Of a stretch of DNA of 64,000 nt, positions 22,992-35,320 are shown one piece after another. Position numbers and translations under genes: made by a program. Below the pieces are notes generated by a model. That model did no database searches. It was not told where the DNA came from and worked only from the letters and a program-made list of their open reading frames with translations. The stretch is from Aurelia coerulea (taxonomy: Eukaryota > Cnidaria > Scyphozoa > Semaeostomeae > Ulmaridae): contig CM076959.1 in assembly GCA_039566865.1 (NCBI GenBank), positions 9,779,501 to 9,843,500 of the forward strand. Direction: 5' to 3'. Numbering within the stretch: the stretch's first letter is position 1; every line of letters begins with the position of its first letter.

Positions 22992-24650
22992 TAATAATAA
23001 TAATCAATTTATTTAAAGTTGGCGCTACATAGAGGGGCATCGCCCTAAATGGTCAGCTAACGTTTTTCATCATATCTGACCGCGCTGCTAAAACTTAGTT
23101 TCAAAAGGAGTTCGGGCCTGGATTTTGCAGGAAAGCTTGTTAAAATTATTCATTGATGCCATTTCTGAGATTCTGTCTTGTTGTTTTCGTTTTGTACCGG
23201 CTATCCTTGTCCTGAAGGATGTTTTTAAAACACTTACCTGAAATGGATAAAGGTGTGAGTATTTTATGTCCATTGTTGTTTTCCAAGCCCAATATTTGTT
23301 TTCTTCGCGTTGCCTCAGGATTTTGTATAAAGTACAACTAAAGTTTGTTTTCAGGCAACTCCAACCCTCCAAAGGTTATTTTTGAAGAAAAATCTCAGAA
23401 ATTTGCATTGAATGTAAAACCGGGGGGTTTTATTTCGGTTGTGGTCGGACTGGCCTACCTGCGCCCCTATTGGTCAGCCTGTGGATTCTGACTTCCCTTA
23501 CTGACTCCCTTGTCAACCACACTGTTAGAAGTCATAAGGTTAAAGTCATAATCCTCAAGATAATAGTAACATTGTAAATCTTGATTTTTTTGTCAATTTC
23601 TGCCTTGTTGATTTCATTTGTGTAAAGTTTCATTCACGAACTAACTTTCCCTGTAGTCAATTTCATCATTTTATCTATCAATATTTTTAAATGTAACCAT
23701 ATCAATTCATTCTTCTTGCAAACCCCTCCTCCACTTGCTTCATTTTCAAAAATATCCCGGAGACCTCCTTATTCCTCCCCCCGGCACTCACAGTTTAAAA
23801 ATCCTTCTTCGGTTTGCTGCGGCGAGATAAGTTCAACCAGGTAACTGCGAAGGCGTCGTTATGACTTTAGGGTACGTCCAAATTAGACGCCATGCCAAAG
23901 ATTAGGCCGTTCAGACCGGCTTGCGTTTGAACTGAAAATTTGCCAAGACAAACAAGGAGCTAGTCGTTACATTTAAGTTTAACTTTCAGGAAGAGTTAAT
24001 GAACATTTTTATCGTGATTTGCCCAGTCCTAGAGCGTTTCTTTATTTTTAAATCAATTTTGTTGCCAAACCTGACCATTTAGGGCGAAGCCTCTCTAGCT
24101 ATGTACAGTAAAGATTAAAAATAATTACTAAACTAGCTAATCCAAGCCAACTGCTAAAAACTAATACAAGTCAAAGAAATATATATACATGATTAAATAG
24201 CTAAGATATCAAATACAAGGTATAAAATTTCAAAACAGAATTAAAAACGTTGTGATATAAAAATCCGAGCTGATAAAAATCCGAATGTCCGAAATATGAA
24301 ATGGAAGCTGTATCAAATATTGGTATCACAAAATCCCAAGTTGTGGTATAAACGTCCTACATAATCTGCATGAGTCAGTGCCATTCCAACTTTTAATTTT
24401 TTTCTTAAACTCATTGATAGATTGAGCATTCCTTATGTGAAGAGGAAGAGATAGCCAAAGACGTTGCCCTCTATATTTGATAGTCTCGGATCCATAACTT
24501 GTGGTTCTTACCCTTGGTAGCACAAATTCATTATTGTTTCTCAGATTATAATTAACACGACGCTCGCAGAAAATTTCCCTCATAAAAGGGGCATTGATGT
24601 TCTCCTTAGTTTTAAACATTTCGATCATAACCGTGTGCAAATGTTTTCAT
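22992..24650 (-). pseudogene. LINE 3' part, minus strand, interrupted by the 23032-24095 transposon
   Basis: The tail at 22992-23031 and 24096-24440 matches 1142-2830. From 24640 down to 24440 the minus strand reads the usual RT C-terminus: FKTKENINAPFMREIF, VNYNLRNNNEF, GSETIKYRGQRLWLSLP and INEFKKKIKSW. The copy is truncated at about 24650. Not functional. Confidence 0.85.
23032..24095. mobile_element. Non-autonomous DNA transposon, TA target, about 1.06 kb
   Basis: Inverted ends GAGGGGCATCGCCCTAAATG and the near-complement CATTTAGGGCGAAGCCTCTC, about 25 bp, lie between TA at 23030-23031 and 24096-24097. Removing the element rejoins the LINE tail as CTACATAGCTATG, exactly as at 1170-1185. 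I see no transposase. Confidence 0.85.
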
Positions 24651-24999
24651 GTGCCCCTATGGCCATTGGCCCCAGGTCTTTGACCCCTCTCATCCCCTCT
24701 CCTCAGCCCTACTTAGCCGATCTATCGCTTTGAATGGATAACTGATTGTTTTATCACTGTAAAGGGTCAGCAGTGAGATAAAGACAAGTGGCTACGCGAG
24801 CTGGATTCGCTACAACAGAGCACGCTCCACTCATCAGGGACAATTGCACAATATTTTTTGCATTACGTAGCAATCATATTACTGTGGTGGCTTGCCAATT
24901 TAGCTCTTGTCATATAAAAGCTCATCTTTTTTAAATCTGCTTGCCGGCAACTTGCCTAGCCAATTTACTGGTCACCATGTCAACAGGCGTGTGTGTGTG

Positions 25000-26610
25000 T
25001 AATTTTATTTGAATTCGATTATCTACATTAATAGCTAACAATATATACATTAAATATATACACGTCAACTAATCAAAATAGAATGTACAGTGTTAATTAA
25101 ATAAAAAAAATATATTTTTCCAAATTATATAGTTAGGTTGCATGCATTACATATGCAATTGGGGCCGTCCATTGTTTTATTAAAATCTTAAAACTTCTCA
25201 AATTCTCTTCTGATTTTAGTTCGTTTGGTAGGCCATTCCAGATCTACAGTCCTACGGACTTGAGACTCCTGGATCCAAACGTAGCTTGATTGGGCCTAAC
25301 ATGGGCTAAGTTATTTGGATTTCTTAACGAATAATTTAAAGAACGTAATTCGAAAAGGCTCCGCATGAATGGTGGATTCAGATGATTCAATGTTTTGAAT
25401 ATTTCGATGCAAATGATTCTTTGGCGAGCAACCTGCTTGGTGCATTTGTTTGATTTCAAAAGCAGATCGTCATATGAACTTGTATGATCGTTGTAAAGAA
25501 ACCTTAGAGCGCGTTCTTGTAATTTTTCTATTTTCTGTAATGACTTGGAAGATGAGAAATACCACACCAAGGGGCAATAATCGAAATTTGAATATACGAA
25601 ACTCTGAACAAGGACCTTTTTCTCCTCAAAGCCAATAAACGTCTTTAATCTTTTAAGAACATTTAACTGTGTAGCAGCCTTTTTGCAAAGATTCGAAATA
25701 TATGGGTCGAAATCAAGTTAATAATCCAAAGTGACTCCTAAGAGTTTGACAGTCTCCTCAGATTTGATTACACTACCGTTAATGTTAATTTGTTCACCAC
25801 TAGTATTTGCTTGGTTTTTTCTGAGCAATAAAGCATGGAATTTTTTAGGGTTGGCAATCATTTCATTTGGCTTTAGCCAGGATAAAGCAATTCCAGTTTC
25901 TTTTTCTAGAATATTGACAAGATCGGGCATGCTTTTTGAAAAATAAGTGAGTGTATTGTCGTCAGCATAATTGTAGAGGCAACTGCCTGTTTTATGAAAA
26001 GAAATAAATCATTTATATAGAAATTAAACAGAATTGGGCCAAGCACCGATCCTTGGGGTACACCAGATATCAACTCTTGAAAAGAACTGTTCGTATTATT
26101 TATCCGAACGCTTTGTTTCCATCGTTTGAGATAAGAATAGGTAAGGACAAGTGCGTCTTCTTCGAATCCATATGCATGTAATTTTGCAATAAGAAGATCA
26201 TGTGGGATGCAGTCAAAGGCTTTTGAAAGATCCATTAGGATAGCACCTACAAGATGGTCGTTGTTGAGGTTAGACCTCCAATCTTCGATCAGACGTATCA
26301 AGACATGCTGGGTGCCATATGCTCGTCTATAAGCCGCAATAAAAACGGAAAGTGTGTTGTCTAAATGTTGGATCAGCTGTTGCTTCAGGACTTTTTCATA
26401 TATCTTAGAAAAGGTGTTTAAAACACTAACTGGGCGGAAATTTTTTTCTACTGTGCAATTTGGCTCTCACTTATCTAAAGGACAGACCGCCACCTTTTTT
26501 GCATCATCTGGGAAACTAGAGTTGCGAATGCTACAGTTTATTGCCATTGTTAGTGCGCCTGTGAGCTCATGAGAAGCTAGAGATACAAGCTTCGGGGGTA
26601 TTTGATCCAA
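25000..26610 (-). pseudogene. CR1-like LINE reverse transcriptase, minus strand, with frame breaks
   Basis: Reading down the minus strand: IPPKLVSLASHELTGAL (about 26600), VAVCPLDK then a stop, NFRPVSVLNTFSKIYEKVL (about 26430), LMDLSKAFDCIPHDLL (RT motif A, about 26230), SGVPQGSVLGPILFNFYIND (motif B, about 26060), a break where motif C should lie (about 25970), ANPKKFHALLL, and the C-terminal KQVARQRIICIEIFKTLNHL. The 3' tail at 25000-25130 recurs alone at 39640-39735. At least one stop and two frameshifts are visible. It lies in the intron just before the exon at 26901. Confidence 0.9.
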
Positions 26611-26900
26611 AAGGCACTAAGTAGCGGAATGGTAAGCGGAGTAGAGCTTTGCGCTGTTGCCTCCTGTGCAAAGGATCATTGGCTCAAATCATATTATGAA
26701 TGTTACTTGGAAAGTACCAGCTTTCGTTCTGTAAGTTCTCCTTGGATTTTTTCTCTTTCGAGAGTGTCTTCCAATCATTGAGATTGCGTGTCAGTAGGAA
26801 GTGGTTGTTTTTGGGACTTGTCTTTAGTTATTTAGGGCTTTTCGAACAGATGTGATATGTGCTAAGAAAAAAGGATTTAGAAACTAATTTTCTCCTTCAG

Positions 26901-27048
26901 CATTTTCCACTTCAAGCAAAAGCCAAAATGAAGATGACAACTCTTCCACAGACAGCAGTGAGATTGGCGAATCTTCAAATGAAATGGATGATCTTTTTGT
27001 TGATTCTGTGATCGGAAAAGAATCCTTTATTGGTATTGTCCACTCTGG
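26901..27048 (+). CDS. Exon: serine/acidic insert between GRAM and phosphatase domains
   Basis: A 148-nt exon preceded by TTTCTCCTTCAG and followed by GTGAGT. It enters in phase 1, exactly as left by the exon at 18731, and reads FSTSKSQNEDDNSSTDSSEI, then SSNEMDDLF and KESFIGIVHSG, leaving phase 2. It is rich in Ser, Asp and Glu with several acidic-flanked serines, so it is probably a disordered, casein-kinase-type phosphorylated loop. No catalytic motif is present. The phase match and strong splice sites support it. Confidence 0.75.
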
Positions 27049-27880
27049 GTGAGTATATTTAACAATACGATTTTTACAGAGGTCTGGGATGGTGCGCTAC
27101 TTTTCTGGAAGATGGCGGATAAGCTGCGAGGGGCCTTATTTAGTGGTGTATTTTACGGGTATTTACAGAAGTGCTTTATTTTGAAACATCACAAGCCAAA
27201 ATTTGTCAATAAATGCACACGCAGAAAGTGAACGATCGAGGAAACTGCTTAATTCTTAGATAAGGTAACTTCAGTATTGGGATCAAGTACAAATCATTGT
27301 ATGTCTCTCAACGGTTCTTAAAGGGCATTTGTTGTGAACCTGATTGGCTAATGCTATACAATTATCTCTTTTAGTACAAAGTACAGGAATGAGGCTGAAT
27401 TTTTACGGCAATAAAGTTTCATTGGGCAGAAATAAAAAGTCACGAAACAATGAGATTCCACTCCGAACTTCTTTGTTATATTAACCAGCTGCTAAATGAC
27501 ATATGTCATTTAACATACACGACTGTTCCTATTCCTGCAAATAGTAGGGAATAAGCTCTATTCATAAAAATATATAAAAAATTGTTGACTAAAGCCTTCA
27601 TTATCAGCTATAATAAAGTCCAGCTCCACTGAAGCATCTTGAAGAAATGAGCATTTTCTCCTTGTAAAATGTGCTAATTATTGTTTTAACGTGATAGGTA
27701 ACTGTTTTTCAAGTTTTAAACCTTTCTGGTTCTCTATGAAACATACAACTAGAGTTAAATGCGATATATTCGACCACAACTTAGCATGCGGCAACTATAT
27801 TCCGGTGTTTGCATCCACAATCTTCCAGCAAACAAGCACGCCAACCCAACACCTCTGCGAAAAGGACTATTCAGAGCTCT
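27049..27880. other. Intron, no feature recognised
   Basis: I find neither an exon with myotubularin similarity nor a complete mobile element. Confidence 0.4.
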
Positions 27881-27889
27881 ATTGACTGG

Positions 27890-28480
27890 GGATTCACGAA
27901 AAATTATTGGTTCTACAACTGGGCGAGTAAAAAGAATCAATCCCCGTTTTAAAGGCCACTGATTCTTGTATACCAAGACGATGATCATGACAAATATCGT
28001 ATTCGATGGTGTACATGTTCAAATAGATTTTTAAATTTACCTGACTGAAGTCAGTCACTCAGTTCTGAAATTATGAGGGATTCTCTGGAGAAACCACCTT
28101 TAAAGGAATTGAGTCCATATAAAAAGCTGAGCGTTAACGCTATGCTGACAAACTGCTGACGGCCCTTTGTTATCGCACAATTGTGCTAAAGTCATTAATA
28201 GTGGAGATCAAAGACTTCTTAATCCTTGCTTGATCTCCACTACTAATGACTTTAGCACAATTGTGCGATAACAAAGGGCCGTCAGCAGGTTGTCAGCAAC
28301 CGTTAACGCTCAGCTATTTATATGGACTCAATTCCTTTAACAAAGCTTTACAACAAGCCTAAAATCACGATTATAGTTTCCTAATATTACTGCCTTGCAA
28401 CAATGATTCTTATTCCTTTGGGAGGATGAAAGTGTAATCTACGCGAGCATAACAACATTATTCCAGGCTGTTTCACCCTG
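27890..28480. mobile_element. Old GAGTCA-type MITE fragment interrupted by a TTAA element
   Basis: Sequence on both sides of 28100-28340 matches the elements near 55555-56220 and 59465-59937: left words GTACATGTTCAAATAGATTTTT and ACCTGACTGAAGTCAGT, right word GCCTAAAATCACGA. Ends are eroded. Noncoding. Confidence 0.6.
28100..28340. mobile_element. Foldback MITE, TTAA ends (piggyBac-like target)
   Basis: Nearly the whole 241 bp is a palindrome. Arms of about 110 bp (shared GGAATTGAGTCCATAT and CTAAAGTCATTA) surround a loop of about 20 bp. TTAA occurs at both outer edges, the target duplicated by piggyBac-type transposases. No coding sequence. Confidence 0.8.
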
Positions 28481-30182
28481 TGTTAGTGATCGGATAGTGT
28501 GTAGTCAGGGGCAATTGTATCAAATCGTTCATGGTGTTGGATACAATTTTACAGAGTGGCCTTACGAGCAAGTGGGAAATGTTCATTGCTTATATGTTCA
28601 TTGCTGATCATTCTTGTGCTGTAGATTTATAATTGTAACCCACCATTTCACTAACATTTTATTCTTTAGAAACCTTTAGAGTTTTAGAAACTTGTGATAT
28701 ATTTGTAAAATGGAAGGGAACACTTTTCTGCAAAATTGAAATTACTACTGCTTGACATTGCAATAGCAAATCAGGTTGAAATTTTGTAACATTGCTACAT
28801 TTAACGATCTCTCGAACCTCACGAAAAAATTGTTTCACAGGCAACATAACATGGTTTCCGATTAAGAATGTGAGGATGACGCGAGCAAGAACTTTGGAAA
28901 GTTGGCCAAGCTTAATAATTTTTACAATAAATGAAAGCTTAGGGAAAATCCACGGAAACATTATGCATTTGTACACCATACAAATATTAGAATACATGAA
29001 GATATTTTCATAAATCTGGAAATCCATTTGCACGAGCCTTTCTACCTTAAAGAGCCACTGCTGACATAAGTGCTTTGCGCGCTTAGAAAATTGAAAGGAG
29101 GTAAACACCAATGGCGACGAAGAACAATGTTTAGTTTGCGCTTATTATCGTTTCTTGTTTTATATTTCCGTCATTGCTGAAAACAAGAGCTGAACATTTC
29201 ACACGTATTAACCACAATTCTATAGGCCCTTTCTTTACTTATAGCGTCTGTTTTATTATGTTAATTTGAAATACAGTCCTCTGGAGGGCAAAATGGCCTC
29301 GTCTCTTTCTTTCGTAATTTAAACTTCGTATTTGAACCGTTCGATATGGCAAACTAAACCGTACAACAACAAGAACGACAGGAAATAATCCACATATCTA
29401 CGGATCACGCATCATGACCGTCCAAGAAGAAAGCGATGAAGATAATGATGGAGGAGGCAACAGCTGGCAACAGTGGAATTGAGGTAGGCTTCTTTCCACA
29501 TCCGCGATAATGTTGACATGCTAGGCCAAAAAACACTTTTAGACACCCAGAAAGTCGAAGAAGCAATGCATTGTGGGATTCGCACAGGCGCAAAGCACAT
29601 ATGTCAGCAGTGGCTCTTTAAAGAAATATTTCTTTACATTCTTTATCTCACGGACATTGTCGAATTTTTTTTGAGAACAGAAGAGTATTGAGACAGATTT
29701 CCGCTTACTTTAGCTGGCTGCACTCCGTTTATTCACTTAAAGCAGGTTCACAACTCTTTGTTGGAGGTTAACAGCTTTTTTGAACTTTGCAATTTTGGGA
29801 CGTGCCCGGGTATGTTTTGTACCTTTGGAAGGCTGAAATGTGAAATGTGCTCCCACTGCAGTTCGATCGAAGGGCCTTCAGGTCGGAGACGGTACCAGGG
29901 CAAAGGCTTATGGAGGACATATCTTCCCTCGAAGTACGTTTCATCATCCCCTATTTAGAAATTTAATAGCTATCCTCCCCACTTTTTAAAGCATGTCGCA
30001 GCCAATTGTCAATGTATTCTTGAGAATTTTCCAGCCGTTAAATTAACTGGATCGAGCGGAGGCAGGAACATTTTTTAATTTTCGAATGGTAGCACAGCCA
30101 ACTCATGTTTAAGACTCAAAGTACAGCTGCCGTGCCGATTTTTCTTCTTTCATATTTGTGTATTCATTGCAGATTTGCTTTG
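28481..30182. other. Intron, no firm feature
   Basis: A segment at 29870-29936 is framed by CCCACTGCAG and GTACGT and would be an open 67-nt exon, but its translation has no myotubularin similarity in any phase. Otherwise nothing is recognised. A G/C-rich patch lies at 29870-29930. Confidence 0.35.
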
Positions 30183-30250
30183 TAGATTTACGTTGCAGAT
30201 TTACGTTGTAGAATTACGTTGTAGATTTACGTTGTAGATTTACGTTGTAG
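30183..30250 (+). repeat. 13-bp minisatellite, about five units
   Basis: Tandem units of GATTTACGTTGTA with one or two substitutions. Confidence 0.9.
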
Positions 30251-30312
30251 ATGTGTTGTGCGCATGATGAAAATATTCTCAAAAAGGCTTCGTTACCTCA
30301 CAAGAAATGCAG

Positions 30313-30343
30313 TCGTTCAGCCACCATCAAGGACATTCGTAAG
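30313..30343 (+). CDS. Candidate micro-exon of the myotubularin gene
   Basis: A 31-nt segment between AAATGCAG and GTAGGC. It takes up the phase left by the exon at 26901, giving Gly, then reads RSATIKDIRK and leaves phase 0. In myotubularins an Arg-rich helix of this kind leads from the GRAM domain into the phosphatase. The pyrimidine tract before the acceptor is weak and the segment is short, so chance is a real alternative. Confidence 0.25.
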
Positions 30344-30612
30344 GTAGGCACATCAAGGCTATTTTACTTTGCTAAAAAGAGGCATTAATGTGCAGGTTGG
30401 TAAACAAGAGAAATATTTTCAAATGGAGACTTTTCAAAGTTGTCAGACCGTTGTTCAGAAACCTAGAAGCCTTTCTTTCAACAAGCGAGGCTACTATGAA
30501 GGAAGTATGGCTCCAACTAAGAATGATTCATGGCAGAAAATCCATGCTGTCTATCAGATTCCGCTAAAACTTATGTGTCTGGCCTCTGATGAACTAGCTT
30601 TCCCTTCAACAA

Positions 30613-32305
30613 AAGATAAGGCTCAAATCCTTACTGGTTGTCAGAGCATGCGGAAATCATCCAATTTCATGCTTGTCAGCCAATGAGATCACCGCTTTCT
30701 AGCCCCTGGAGACAAAATCGATCGTTTGAGATAAATTTTCTAGTACCCTCACTAAAACTGAAATGGATGCTAAAATACTTCAGTTATTTGCAATTTTTTT
30801 TAATAAATCAGTTGTGGGGATGTCCGTCCAGAGTTGTTTACATGTTTAGGCACACAGCTCTTTTGGGGCCGGAGCTGCGTTCATTTTCCGGTCGAAGAAT
30901 ATTGACCTTCGTTGAAATATCTATAGAAATCGCTACAAATGAGATATACAGATAAGAATTTCAGCGATTACGCATACTGACCTGAGCAATAACCGAAACT
31001 CTTTCACTGCTATCATATCTCAAAATTGGAGGCAATTTCTAACGATTTCTGTTAGAGACATCATTTGGGCCTAAGCTTGTCCTCGCTTAAAACTCATTCC
31101 ATTGCACTTAAAAAGTAATGGTAAAGTTCTTGAGCTAGATAATGCGCTTACCCATGACTCAGACACCAGTTTGACTTCGTTTGCCTTCTTTAATTTGCCA
31201 AATTTTTGTAAGAAACAACCAGTTGTGGGCGAATTGCAAAAACTTTCCTCGGTCCATATTTTTCTCTACACAGATTCTCCGCTTCAAACAACAAACAGTG
31301 AACTTTGACATTGTATCATAAAAGTCTTGCATCACAGAACATTCCTTTTGAACGATTCCATGCGCTTTAGCGAGGCACTCGTCAATTGTATTCACGCATT
31401 TCGTTCTTTTCGTTCTTATTTCAATCAATGCAAAACATAAAAAGAACAAAACATTGTTTTTGGGTTCGCTAAAAAAGATACCGGGTTTTGCACTTTTGTT
31501 TGTTTGCATTGACTGATTGACCCAAATGCGTGAAAAAAATTCACGAGTGCCTCGCTAAGGCGCATGGAATCGTTCTATAGGAATGTTTTGTGATGCAAGA
31601 CTTTTATGATACAAAGTTCACTGTTTGTTGTTTGAAGCGGGTAGACTGTGCAGAGAAAAATATGGACCGAGGAAAGTTTTTGCAATTCACCCACAATTGG
31701 TCTTTTCTTATAAAAATTTGCTAATGTAAAAACGGCAAACGAAGTCAAACTGGTGTCTGAGTCATGGGTAAGTGCATTATTCAGCTCTAGAATTTTACCA
31801 TTACTTTTTAAGTGCAATGGAATGAGTTTTAAGCGAGGACAAGCTTAGGCCCAAATGATATCTCTACCAGAAATCATTAGAAATTGCCTCCAATTTTGAG
31901 ATATGATAGCAGTAAAGGAATTTGGGTTATTGCTGAGGTCAGTATGCATAATTGCTGAAATTCTTATCTATATATCTCATTTGTAGCGATTTCTATAGAT
32001 ATTTCAACGAAGGTCAATATTCTTCGACCGGAAAATGAACGCAGCTCCGGCCCCAAATCAGCTGTGTGCCTAAACATGTAAACAACTCTGGACGGACATC
32101 CCCACAACTGATTTATCAAAAACAATTGCGAATAACTGAAGTATACTAGCATCCATTTCAGTTTTAGTGAGGGTACTAGAAATTTACCTCAAACAACCGA
32201 TTTTGTCTCCAGGGGCTAGAAAGCAGTGATCTCATTGGCTGAAAAGCATGAAATTGGATGATTTCCGCATGCTCTGACAACCAGTAAGGATTTGAGCCTT
32301 ATCTT
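30613..32305. mobile_element. Long-TIR Mutator-like element, 9-bp target duplication
   Basis: 1,693 bp made of two inverted arms of nearly 790 bp (about 30613-31400 and 31530-32305) around a spacer of about 130 bp. Termini are AAGATAAGGCTCAAATCC and complement. The 9-bp duplication CTTCAACAA flanks it (30604-30612, 32306-32314). Very long inverted repeats with 9-11-bp duplications are characteristic of Mutator-like elements. No transposase. The arms differ by scattered substitutions. A third, single arm is at 15521-16160. Confidence 0.85.
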
Positions 32306-32669
32306 CTTCAACAAAAGCCACAGATTGTAGCACTCGTGATTTTGTATTTCCCCAGAGTACAAAGACTGCTGCGGTGTGTCCTCTAGACAAAAGGAGAACG
32401 CCTTCGTATTGCAGAGAAGAATTATCGTCCAGTCAGTGAAATCAACACATTTTCAAAGAATTTTGAAAAAGTTCTCAAGGAACAACTTATTCCTTTCTTA
32501 TATGAATCTCTTTTTCATTGCAGCCTATAGAAGGGCCTACATCTTTCAACACGTTTTAATCAGACTTGTGGAAGAGTGAAAATCTAAATTAGACAATGGC
32601 TTCCTTGTAGGATCCGTTTTAATGGATTTTTCAAAAGCTTTTGATTTCTTTCCGTATGATTTGGTTATA

Positions 32670-33422
32670 CCGGGTGTCCCAGAAAACTGTATGCAAATTT
32701 GAAAAATTCTAATGCCAAGAGTTTCCATCAAATCACCCTTACACTATTTTTATGTTAACCCTCAACGGCTGAGCTTTGTTTTGGTATTTTTCTCATAATT
32801 TTCGGTAGCTTGGTTGCAGAGCAATAAATCAACAAGTGTAAAATTTCGTCTTAGGCTGAAACTGGAGCTCCCAATAGAGAAGAGCTAACACTTCTAGGGG
32901 TGGCAGAAGCATGTTTGCCCTCGACATCCAACGCTGATATGTTTCGGGAGTCTTATTGTTAGAAACCGATAAAAAACATTCGCAAAGAACAATCATATTA
33001 CGTGATCATTAATCAAGGGATTTATTTTACTTTACTTTACATCAAAATTGTAATCTTAAGAATGACCGTCTCATTCTAGTAAAGGTCCCTTGACCAATAA
33101 GAAACAGTGATATAATTTCTCCGGGAAAGCCTTTGATTTAGTTTTGTTAGTTAGCTAATTAGTTCAGTTAAAGTCAGCAGGAAATTTTTCCTACAAATAT
33201 CACGGGTTGCTATGATTAGGTTTTCTTGACTACGTGGTCTAAAAATGGCGGTTTGGGCCTAAGAGTAAATTCTGCGTTTGCCGATTTATAGCTTTGCAAA
33301 TATGTTACCCACAGTGGTCAGAAAAATATCAAAATATTATTTAGCTAATGAGGGTTAACAAAAAATATGCTTTGGGTTATTAGGCTTCTTCAAACTTGTA
33401 TACAGTTTTCTGGGACACCCAG
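32670..33422. mobile_element. Mariner-type MITE inside the LINE
   Basis: 753 bp, ends CCGGGTGTCCCAGAAAACTG and near-complement, flanked by TA (32668-32669, 33423-33424). It interrupts the LINE frame between DLV and AKLHAYGF, which are adjacent in the relative at 25000-26610. Confidence 0.9.
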
Positions 33423-34230
33423 TAGCTAAACTGCATGCATACGGCTTTGATTACAATGTATTAGTTATGATCTATTCATATTTGAGAATACGAAAACAGC
33501 GTGTGCGGATGAAAGTAGTGTGTAAAACTCTTTTCAAGATATTGTTTTAGGGGTACCGCAAGGATCATTGCTAGGGCCTGTTCTCTTTAATTTATATATG
33601 ATTGATCTCTTTCTTTTTCGAAAGGAAAGTGACTGTGTACAATTATACTAGTGATAAAAAAGCAGGTCCTTGCTCAAGCAATGAATGAAATGATTACTAA
33701 TCCTGCCAAATTTCATGCATACGACGAGACAAATAGTCTTGGAATGCATTTTGACTTTCTAGAACTATCTCTCGATGTTTGCAAGGAAGCTGCATCGCAA
33801 GTAAATGTCCTTGGAACGACTTAAGTCTTTCAATGTCCTTTAATCTACAACCTATGAAATACACTGACACACAGAGTCTTAGTTCAGAGTTTTTTACACT
33901 CGAAATTGAACTACTCTCCTTTGGTGTGGTTCTTTTTGTCTTCCGAATCGTTGCAGAAAAATTGAAAGTTACAGGAACGCGCGCTGAGATTTGCATAATG
34001 ATCATGCAAGATAAAGACTTAATTCTCAAATCAAATATATGCACAATGCTACAGTTGCTCGTCAAAGGAAGCTTTGTATCGAAATGCTTAGAACATTGAA
34101 AAAACTGAATTCATCATTCAGGCATGATATCTTTAGTTTTAAGATGGCCATACCTGTAAATGTAACGCTTGTCAGTTCAAGGATATCATTTATATTTTGT
34201 CCAGATATCTTCCGTTTAGATTTGAATATT

Positions 34231-34975
34231 TAATTTATCAATTTTATTACCAAATTGCTTTGTATAATTGTTCGTACATTCGATATAGATTAGTTGTACA
34301 TGTAAATGTGTATAGCTAGGTAAAAATCGAATCAAAAGGAGTGGAGGAACAAATTCAGATCTGCGTAGGTCTGCCTTTTGGTTGATGCTTAGAACTTTAA
34401 CTTGTTTCTCTAGTTTGGCTGGACAGGAGTTTTTGCTAAATGGATGGGAAGTGTATGACATACAGAAAGAGTTTCAGAGGCAGCAGGTATAACATTTTAC
34501 GTTCAGGGGCACATCATTACCGTATTGACGCGGACATAAGGCCACCTTTTATGCAATGGAATGCCCTTATACACAAAGATGCAAGCCATTTTGAGAAAAG
34601 TTACAAACAGCCTTCACTAACTGACTCATCGTAACAGACCCACAAACGTAACATTAGGCACTGTAATATGTAGAGAGAAACTGTTATCTCCCGTACAAGA
34701 ATAAGAACCATATTAACCTTTAACTAGAGAGAAAACTGTTAAATCCTGTAAGAGAAATAACGAATTAACATGAAAACCTGAAAAGACAGAAAATGAGTTA
34801 ATAGCTGCAAGAAAGAGCAACCTTGAGTAACCAAAGGAAACTTACAAAATTCAGCAGAAAATGCATTATTGATACTGATTGTCATTAATCATTGCTAAAA
34901 TGGCTCCAATTAATTATTCCACTTTCTAACTGTTAACATGGACAATAGTAAAACTTTCATAAGCTTGTTTATTCA
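34231..34975. other. No feature recognised
   Basis: Neither exons nor transposon ends could be identified in this AT-rich stretch. Confidence 0.4.
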
Positions 34976-35215
34976 TTTATTCGTTAATTCATTTCTTCGT
35001 TAATTCATTTCTTCGTTAATTCATTTCTTCATTCATTCATTCATTCATTCATTCATTTATTCATTCATTCATTCCAAATTCTTTGACCACGGTTACCCCG
35101 TTAGTCAAGAACGACTGCTTTTCAGGGGGCCATGCATAAAATCTTACAATATGAGTTATATAAAGTAAAACCCTAGTCTAATTAAAATTATATAAAAACT
35201 TGGTAAAATATATAA
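34976..35215 (-). mobile_element. LINE 3' end, minus strand, with (TGAA)n tail
   Basis: The minus strand carries GGCCCCCTGAAAAGCAGT and a short stem around ACGGGGTAACCGTGG, equivalent to the 3' UTR at 10485-10530. The tail at 34976-35075 is a TTCA/TTCATTTCTTCG repeat on the plus strand. Severely 5'-truncated. Confidence 0.75.
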
Positions 35216-35269
35216 CTAGAAACTTGATGTAGAGAGGTTGGACGACAAAAGATACTATAAGCTATGTTT

Positions 35270-35320
35270 TAAGACACTGAGGCCTTTCGGACTTGTGTCC
35301 TCATCAGAGTATGATTTCGA
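35270..35320 (-). ncRNA. Hammerhead ribozyme, family B, inverted copy
   Basis: Minus strand: CTGATGA (35301-35307), stem II GGAC-ACAA-GTCC, GAA (35286-35288), palindromic stem III AGGCCT (35280-35285), then C as the predicted cleavage base. Stem I pairs ACTATGA-side bases with AGTGTC. It mirrors the plus-strand copy at 35623-35667. Confidence 0.75.

Larger units (their letters stand above)
30398..34230 (+). pseudogene. CR1-like LINE, plus strand, split by two DNA elements
   Basis: Coding pieces in order: IPLKLMCLASDELAFPSTK before 30612; TAAVCPLDK and NYRPVSEINTFSKNFEKVL at about 32370-32480; VGSVLMDFSKAFDFFPYDLV up to 32667; AKLHAYGF from 33425; the region of GxPQGSLLGPVLFN at about 33550; and VARQRKLCIEMLRTLKKLNS near 34060. 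Each piece parallels the minus-strand LINE at 25000-26610. A long-TIR element (30613-32305) and a MITE (32670-33422) separate the pieces; frameshifts and stops are also present. Confidence 0.85.

Noticed and set aside
26622..26697. tRNA-like sequence with TAGCGGAATGG and GGCTCAAATCA
   Set aside because: The boxes are 59 nt apart instead of about 44 and the B box is degenerate; no cloverleaf could be drawn.
29870..29936. Exon-like segment between CCCACTGCAG and GTACGT
   Set aside because: No myotubularin motif in any phase, and its length does not fit the phase 2 to phase 0 requirement together with the family pattern.
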